Below are positions 24,193 through 28,715 of a DNA stretch of 28,715 nt, piece after piece. Position 1 is the first letter of the stretch. Every line of letters begins with the position of its first letter. The stretch spans positions 1 through 28,715 of the forward strand of contig JASJBQ010000012.1 in assembly GCA_030066455.1 (NCBI GenBank), read 5' to 3'. Under the pieces are notes generated by a model. That model was not told where the DNA came from. It was given only the letters and a program-made list of their open reading frames with translations, and searched no databases. This stretch comes from Desulfobacterales bacterium. Lineage in GTDB: Bacteria; Desulfobacterota; Desulfobacteria; Desulfobacterales; UBA5852. Position numbers and translations under genes: made by a program.

Positions 24193-24414
24193 ATGGCAAC
24201 GGAAACGGTCATCCTCTTCAGACCCTATGCATTCAAAATCGGGCAGAAGATCTACATCGAAGGCGGGCCCCGGCGCGGGGACTGGGAGGTCGTCGGGCTC
24301 AGCGAGCGCAAGGTCCGGCTGCGCTGCCCCATCTCCGAACGCGAATTCGAATGGAACCGCTTCTGCTATTTCGTCGAGGAAGCCAGCGACAGCCCCTGGC
24401 CGCACCCGGATTGA
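24193..24414 (+). CDS. Small hypothetical protein, 73 residues, downstream of the selenoprotein
   Basis: A 73-residue protein starting MATETVILFRPYAFKIGQKI. Strand-rich stretches (YIEGGPRRGDWEVVGLSERK, VRLRCPISEREFEWNRFCYF) suggest a small beta-barrel fold such as SH3-like, which I infer only from pattern. AAGGAGG precedes the ATG by 5 nt. It begins 29 nt after the selenoprotein stop, so it is probably co-transcribed with it. The stop codon lies 2 nt from the stop of the opposite thioesterase gene. I do not recognise the family. Confidence 0.72.
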   Translation: MATETVILFRPYAFKIGQKIYIEGGPRRGDWEVVGLSERKVRLRCPISEREFEWNRFCYFVEEASDSPWPHPD

Positions 24415-24416
24415 CA

Positions 24417-24839
24417 TCAAGCGGAGGCCTTTTTCTTCTCCACGCCGGCGTTGAATTTACCGGCATCGATGATGAAGCGATCGTGGGCTCCCTTGGAGAT
24501 GGCCTCGACCCCGTCGTGGGCCTCCAGGGCAAAGCTGAGTTTACGCCCGTCGACCTTTTCCAGACGCCCCCGTATCGTGACCGTGAAGCCCGGGGGCGTG
24601 GCCGCCGTGTGGCTTACATTGATGTGAATCCCCACCGTCTGCTGCCGGGGCCAGTCGATATGCGTGTTGATAAACTTGATGCAGGCGAACTCGAACAGCC
24701 CGACCATGTATCCGGTGGCGAAAACGTCAGGCATTTCCGAGCCCTCCTCGAATTCCGGATAAAGATGGGGAACCGTCTTGTCGGCGGGCACCTCATAGGT
24801 AAATTCGAAATCCATCCCCTCCTGCAGGGTTGTTTCCAT
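24417..24839 (-). CDS. FlK-like hotdog thioesterase
   Basis: A 140-residue single hotdog-fold protein. The layout matches fluoroacetyl-CoA thioesterase-like (FlK) proteins: Thr42, Glu50 (ATGYMVGLFEFA) and His77 (VSHTAATPPG) align with the Thr42/Glu50/His76 triad known for FlK. The later VTIRGRLEKVDGRKLSFALE and GAHDRFIIDAGKF are also family-like. It should hydrolyse a small acyl-CoA; fluoroacetyl-CoA is not implied. The ATG at 24839 has AAAGGAG about 9 nt upstream; an earlier in-frame start at 24899 is less likely. It converges with the preceding 73-residue gene. Confidence 0.82.
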   Translation of the reverse strand: METTLQEGMDFEFTYEVPADKTVPHLYPEFEEGSEMPDVFATGYMVGLFEFACIKFINTHIDWPRQQTVGIHINVSHTAATPPGFTVTIRGRLEKVDGRKLSFALEAHDGVEAISKGAHDRFIIDAGKFNAGVEKKKASA

Positions 24840-25097
24840 TGCGCTCGGCTCCTTTGCTTGCTTGGCGTTAATCAGCGCGTGCCGGTCTGCTGACCGCACG
24901 ACGCGCTCTGGCGTGATGGCTTATAGAATCCTTTCCGGCGATGGTTTGTCAAGCCTTGGGGCACCAGCCGATTCCAAGCCAACGCCCGTCATCGCGTGCA
25001 GGTTGACAAAGCGGCCCCGGACATCACCTTACCCTTTACCGGCCTGAACCGTCGGCTGTACGCGCTGCAGTGCACCTCGACCAGGAAGTGGTTGCGA

Positions 25098-25994
25098 ATG
25101 GAAAAGATTATCGCCTGGCTGATCGGTATGGAAGAATGGGCCGGGCGGCTTTACGCTGCCAGTGCCGATTGCACGGCCGCCGACAATCCTGCGGCCGCCC
25201 GCTTTTTCAGCCAGCTCAGTGAGGACGAGGCCCGACACGCGGCTTATCTCGAAAAGGCCCTGGAATGCTGCCTGGGGCTAGGAACCCTTCCGGAAACCAT
25301 CCAGCTCGATCGCGCCACGATTAAGCGCGCCGAAGCCCCCCTGCAAAAGCTCGAGGAAAGCATCGCCCGTGGATGCCCCCGTTGGGAAAACCTGATCGCC
25401 AACGTCATCGAAACCGAACGCTCAGAGTGGAACGATCTGTTCCTCTACGTGGTGGAAAGGTTGAAAGGCCGCTGCCCGGAGTTGGTCCGAATGGCCCCCC
25501 GCGTCCAGCAACACATGCGATATATTGAAAAGCATCTGGCCACAATGATGCCCGACAAAGATTGGGCCGCGGCCATCCGGTCGATACCGCCGGTCTGGCA
25601 GGAGAATATCCTGGTCGTCGAGGACGAACCCCCGATCGCTGCCCTGCTGGAGACGATCCTCAGCCGGGATGGTGCCGTTCATACCGCGGCGGACGGTTCG
25701 GAAGCTTTGGCCGCGATCCATAAGGACTATTTCGCCGTCATCGTCTCGGATGTCGACATGCCTGTCATGGATGGCTGGCAGTTCTACCAACGTGCCGTGC
25801 GCCAGTTTCCAAGCCTCCGTCACCGCTGTCTTTTCATCACCGGCGATCCGACCACGCCGGCGGCGCAAAATCTTGTCCGGGACGGCCTGCAGCTCCTGGC
25901 CAAGCCTTTCAGCCTGACGGCCATCCGCGACACGGTTTACCACCTGATGGCATGCAACACCGGCGCCGATTGCGCCGCCAACGGTATCGGTTAG
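25098..25994 (+). CDS. Ferritin-like domain fused to a response-regulator receiver
   Basis: A 298-residue two-domain protein. Residues about 1-150 are four long helices of ferritin-like/rubrerythrin type, with possible diiron ligands Glu12/13, Glu44-x2-His47 (EARH), Glu107/110 and an EKH at 144-146. Residues about 170-285 are a CheY-like receiver: acidic cluster Glu175-Asp176, phospho-acceptor Asp218 in SDVDMPVMDG, Thr248 and Lys269 in LAKPFS. There is no output domain. It may pass a redox or iron signal from the diiron site to the receiver. The ATG at 25098 is chosen (AGGAAG upstream); the frame is open 34 codons further. A TTGACA at 25003-25008 is a possible -35. Confidence 0.75.
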   Translation: MEKIIAWLIGMEEWAGRLYAASADCTAADNPAAARFFSQLSEDEARHAAYLEKALECCLGLGTLPETIQLDRATIKRAEAPLQKLEESIARGCPRWENLIANVIETERSEWNDLFLYVVERLKGRCPELVRMAPRVQQHMRYIEKHLATMMPDKDWAAAIRSIPPVWQENILVVEDEPPIAALLETILSRDGAVHTAADGSEALAAIHKDYFAVIVSDVDMPVMDGWQFYQRAVRQFPSLRHRCLFITGDPTTPAAQNLVRDGLQLLAKPFSLTAIRDTVYHLMACNTGADCAANGIG

Positions 25995-26328
25995 GCCCTG
26001 TCGATCGCCCCGGGCCGTATTCGATCTCGTTCGCCAGGCGCCGAGCTTCATTTATCCGGCCCGTGCCGGCTACCTCGATGAATTCGACGTCCTCGATATC
26101 GGCCAGGCGGGCGATCACCCCGAAACGGGCTGACGGATCATGGAAAGCGCCCCCCAGCGGGAAGGGAAAGTATGGCTGGCGGTCGGTTTTGCGACCCACC
26201 TCCCTTTGCGCGGTGCTCGAAACATCCAGTTACCTGCCGCCGTAATCGTAGATCACCCCGATAACGCCGGGATTCAGCACGTCGTGGGTGGCCCCGCACG
26301 CAGGGCATTTGATCGTTTGGGGGGCCAT
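25995..26328 (-). pseudogene. Broken zinc-ribbon gene
   Basis: From an ATG at 26328 (with GGGAGG upstream) the frame reads MAPQTIKCPACGATHDVLNP, an N-terminal zinc-ribbon start, then stops at TAA (26230-26232) after 32 residues. The same frame then stays open for more than 100 codons (AFHDPSARFGVIARLADIED, EVAGTGRINEARRLANEI) before entering the antisense of the previous gene. The second Cys pair of the ribbon seems lost: the sequence is VIYDYGGR where CxYC would be expected. The stop is TAA, so selenocysteine cannot explain it. The rest of the 549-nt intergenic space to the ABC1 gene holds its promoter. Confidence 0.5.
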
Positions 26329-26452
26329 GGCCTCCCAAGCCCGATGAACGGACACACAAGATAGAAAACGCAACGCCAGCAAAAGCAATTCGACCCTGGG
26401 ATGTCAACGCTGCGACGCAGGCCGCTGAATGGCGGACAAGCCCGAAGGCCGG

Positions 26453-26495
26453 TTGACCGGGGGGCGGGAAGTGTATATTTTTCCATAACTGGAAA
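26453..26495 (+). promoter_or_regulatory. Candidate promoter for the ABC1 kinase gene
   Basis: TTGACC (26453-26458) is followed by TATATT (26474-26479, 15 nt) or TATTTT (26476-26481, 17 nt). A TTTCC/GGAAA dyad (26480-26495) overlaps the expected start point and could be an operator. Confidence 0.45.
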
Positions 26496-26543
26496 CGTTC
26501 TGCTCCAGTCTCCCTTCCAACCTTCCAGACCAGGGCCTTTACC

Positions 26544-28352
26544 ATGTTCAATCGGATGGACCGAGGGCCACATGCCGGTGCAACGGGCGATGATTCACCG
26601 TCCCCGACGCCGCGGAGCTGTTCGCTGGCTGAGGACGCCCCCCCGGAATCCGCCATCGACCAACGCCGCTACCGGCGCATCTGGTCTTTCTTCCTGGGCG
26701 TGCTGCTGCAAGCCGCCGTGTGGGACGGCCTGTTCGCCCTGCCGCTCCTCAACATGGTGCGTCGGGCGCCGCTGCCACGCTGGCAGGCCGTGGCCCGTCG
26801 CTACCGCGACATCGCCACCGAAATGGGCGGCGTGCTGATCAAGCTGGGGCAGTTTCTAAGCACGCGCGTCGACCTGCTGCCGCCCGAGATCACCCAGGAA
26901 TTGGCCGGGCTCCAGGACGAGGTGGCACCGGCGTTGCCCGAAGCGGTCACGGAGGTTGTGGCCGCGGCATTCGGCCGGCCGGTGACAAAAGTCTTCCAGG
27001 CGTTCGACACCACTCCCATCGGGGCCGCCTCCCTGGCCCAGGCCCACCGGGCCGTTCTTCCCGACGGTCGCGAGGTAATCCTCAAAGTGCTGCGGCCCGG
27101 CATCCACGTCCTGGTCGAAACCGATCTCAAGGCCATGGCCCGAATCTGCCGCTGGCTCAAAAAATTTAAATTCGTTCGCCGGCGCATGGACCTCGATATT
27201 CTACTGGACGAATTTATCCGGACCACCCGTTGCGAACTCGACCTGCAGCAGGAACATGAAAACCTGAAGCGCTTCGCCTCCGATTTCGCCGACAACCCGC
27301 ACGTCTACATCCCGCGCGTCTTCGAGGACTACTGCCGACCCAGCGTGCTGACCCTCGAAAACGTGGCCTATATCAAGATTACCGATACCTGCGCCCTGGA
27401 GGCCGCCGGCATCGAGCCCGCGGCCGTGGCCGAGCGCCTCTACGACACCTACATGCACCAGATCTTCGTCACCAATTTCGTGCATGTGGATCCGCACCCG
27501 GGAAACCTCTTTGTCCGTCCGCTGCCGCTGGCGGAAGAATCGGATGTCTGCGAGGCAGGTTTCGCTCCGGGCGAAGCCGTCCCCTGCCAGCCGGAACGCC
27601 CCTTCCAGCTCGTGTTCATCGATTTCGGCATGACGGCCGAAATTTCCGAGCGCCTCAAGGCGGCCATGCGTCTGGCCGCCATCGGCATCAGCACCCAGGA
27701 CACCCGCAAGGTGATCCAGGCGTATATCGTCGCCGATGCCCTGCGGCCGGGAACCGATCTGCGCCGGCTGGAAAAGGCCCACCAGGAATGGCTGCAGAAG
27801 ATCTGGGGGCTGCGCATGGGCAAGATCCAGGAGACGGCCTTTCGCGAATTGCGCTATTTTCTGCGCGAATACCGTGACCTGATCGTGGGCACCGCGTTTC
27901 AGCTCAAGGCCGATATGCTCTTTATCGGCCGCGCCACTGGCATCCTGGCCGGGCTGGCCACCCGCATCGATCCGGACTTCGATCCCTGGTCGAAGACCAT
28001 GCCCTACGCCAAACGGTTCGCCATGGAAGAACTGACCGGCGAGTGGCAGGGTCTCTTTGATGAGCTCTTCCTGCTGGGTCGCCATCTGTGGCGCATCCCG
28101 GCCGAACTCGACCAGGTGCTCACCCGGGCCAAGCAGGGCGCCCTCACCTTCCAGGTGTCGCTGTCGCCCGAAACCCGCCAGGCCATCCGCCGCATCGACA
28201 TGTCCGTGCGACGCTTTGCCTGGATGGTGCTCACCGCGGGGCTGATGGTCTCGGGCGTCAACCTGCACATTGCCGACAAGAACCCGCCCCTGGGCATCGT
28301 GATGATCGGCCTGTCCGTCGTGGCGTTTCTGTGGGGGATGGGGCGCAAATAG
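26544..28352 (+). CDS. ABC1/UbiB-family atypical kinase
   Basis: A 602-residue protein of the UbiB/AarF/Coq8 group. Family motifs: KLGQ (100-103), the Ala-rich loop GAASLAQAHRA (160-170), ILKVLRPG with Lys181, the DPHPGN catalytic loop (316-321) and IDFGM (359-363). Two hydrophobic C-terminal helices (about 555-600) anchor it in the membrane. Its relatives support ubiquinone/isoprenoid-quinone metabolism and have ATPase activity; the substrate here is unknown. An insertion of about 30 residues follows the DPHPGN loop (PLPLAEESDVCEAGFAPGEA). AGGG precedes the ATG weakly. No ubiquinone or menaquinone genes are adjacent. Confidence 0.92.
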   Translation: MFNRMDRGPHAGATGDDSPSPTPRSCSLAEDAPPESAIDQRRYRRIWSFFLGVLLQAAVWDGLFALPLLNMVRRAPLPRWQAVARRYRDIATEMGGVLIKLGQFLSTRVDLLPPEITQELAGLQDEVAPALPEAVTEVVAAAFGRPVTKVFQAFDTTPIGAASLAQAHRAVLPDGREVILKVLRPGIHVLVETDLKAMARICRWLKKFKFVRRRMDLDILLDEFIRTTRCELDLQQEHENLKRFASDFADNPHVYIPRVFEDYCRPSVLTLENVAYIKITDTCALEAAGIEPAAVAERLYDTYMHQIFVTNFVHVDPHPGNLFVRPLPLAEESDVCEAGFAPGEAVPCQPERPFQLVFIDFGMTAEISERLKAAMRLAAIGISTQDTRKVIQAYIVADALRPGTDLRRLEKAHQEWLQKIWGLRMGKIQETAFRELRYFLREYRDLIVGTAFQLKADMLFIGRATGILAGLATRIDPDFDPWSKTMPYAKRFAMEELTGEWQGLFDELFLLGRHLWRIPAELDQVLTRAKQGALTFQVSLSPETRQAIRRIDMSVRRFAWMVLTAGLMVSGVNLHIADKNPPLGIVMIGLSVVAFLWGMGRK

Positions 28353-28670
28353 ATCTCTGGGACACCAATTTCGGCACCCAGTAATTATACCGCCGAATGA
28401 ACATAACGGCCTTGGACTTTGATCGAATCCGCGGCGAGCGGCCTGACGAGGTCGGCCGGCCCAGCGACCTTCTCCCCGTACGTCTTCTCCACGGGCTGTG
28501 CCCGGACTCAAACCACAGAGGATTGCATGCGGCTTCAATCCGTTCAAGACGGACACGACCCACGGCATCAGGTTTAGAAGATTCAGCGCCAACCGTCTGT
28601 TCGTGTCGATTCATATCCAGAGCCACCATTTCGGGGGATTGAACAGGCCCCGCGTGAAAGGAGGCGATGA
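28353..28670. other. Intergenic stretch with no supported gene
   Basis: Between the ABC1 kinase stop and the next start codon I see no convincing gene, repeat or terminator. Open frames of about 80 and 145 codons on the two strands lack ribosome sites and recognisable sequence. Confidence 0.5.
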
Positions 28671-28715
28671 ATGCAAAAGCTGTTTCGATCACCATGGCTT
28701 GAAGTCAACGTTATG
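28671..28715 (+). CDS. Start of a new gene, cut by the right edge
   Basis: An ATG at 28671 is preceded by AAAGGAGG at 7 nt, one of the best ribosome sites in the window. Only 15 codons are visible (MQKLFRSPWLEVNVM). The basic then hydrophobic start could be the N-terminus of a membrane protein, but this is too little to assign. Confidence 0.65.
   Translation, partial: MQKLFRSPWLEVNVM

Noticed and set aside
26230..26232. Internal stop in the zinc-ribbon frame as a second recoded codon
   Set aside because: The codon is TAA, not TGA, and there is no stem-loop like that of the selenoprotein gene.
28258..28695. 145-codon minus frame at the right end
   Set aside because: Half of it is antisense to the ABC1 kinase gene; no ribosome site and Arg/Ser-rich shadow composition.
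1..28715. CRISPR arrays, insertion sequences, rRNA or tRNA genes
   Set aside because: No regularly spaced repeats, transposase motifs, or RNA gene signatures were seen on either strand.

Overview
The window looks like a chromosomal segment from a GC-rich, Gram-negative, probably anaerobic bacterium. Lipoprotein signals, an OmpA-domain lipoprotein, a Tat substrate and a murein glycosyltransferase show an envelope with an outer membrane. The 4Fe-4S protein, the DUF362/DUF6599 pair, a long-form acyl-CoA dehydrogenase and an apparent selenocysteine protein together resemble Desulfobacterota (sulfate-reducing 'deltaproteobacteria'). This placement is inference; there is no rRNA or tRNA gene in the window to confirm it.

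Layout. 1-3.6 kb: the start of a coiled-coil lipoprotein (minus, cut by the left edge), then an acyl-CoA dehydrogenase and an SDR oxidoreductase (plus), probably acting on CoA-linked substrates. 3.6-7 kb: a serine-hydrolase lipoprotein and a GFA-type zinc protein (both minus), then an AT-rich stretch holding a 36-residue membrane peptide gene and several palindromes. 7-12.1 kb: a stress-type cluster with a DUF533/TerB-like protein, a site-2 protease with CBS domains, two divergent tandem universal stress proteins, a CNNM/CorC transporter remnant and a SLOG-like protein. 12.1-17.0 kb: five minus-strand genes (LysE exporter, Fsr-like MFS transporter, YajD-like HNH protein, pyruvate kinase, MtgA). 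17.4-19.6 kb: DUF362 Tat protein, DUF6599 protein and OmpA lipoprotein. 20-22.4 kb: GlxA-type regulator, a pair of palindromic repeats, and a winged-helix/ferredoxin protein. 22.5-25 kb: an unknown small protein, a small membrane protein, the selenoprotein candidate with a small downstream partner, and a FlK-like thioesterase. 25-28.7 kb: a ferritin-like/receiver fusion, a broken zinc-ribbon gene, an ABC1 kinase, and the first codons of another gene at the right edge.

The most interesting item is at 23594-24163. Two adjacent frames that a normal gene caller would split are one AhpD/carboxymuconolactone-decarboxylase-like protein whose CxxC resolving position is an in-frame TGA (CAYU), followed at once by an 18-nt perfect palindrome with the spacing and G-rich loop of a bacterial SECIS element. 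Next are the diiron-like domain fused to a response-regulator receiver (25098-25994), the small unannotated membrane peptide in an AT-rich island (6550-6660), and two decayed genes (11061-11437 and about 25995-26328).
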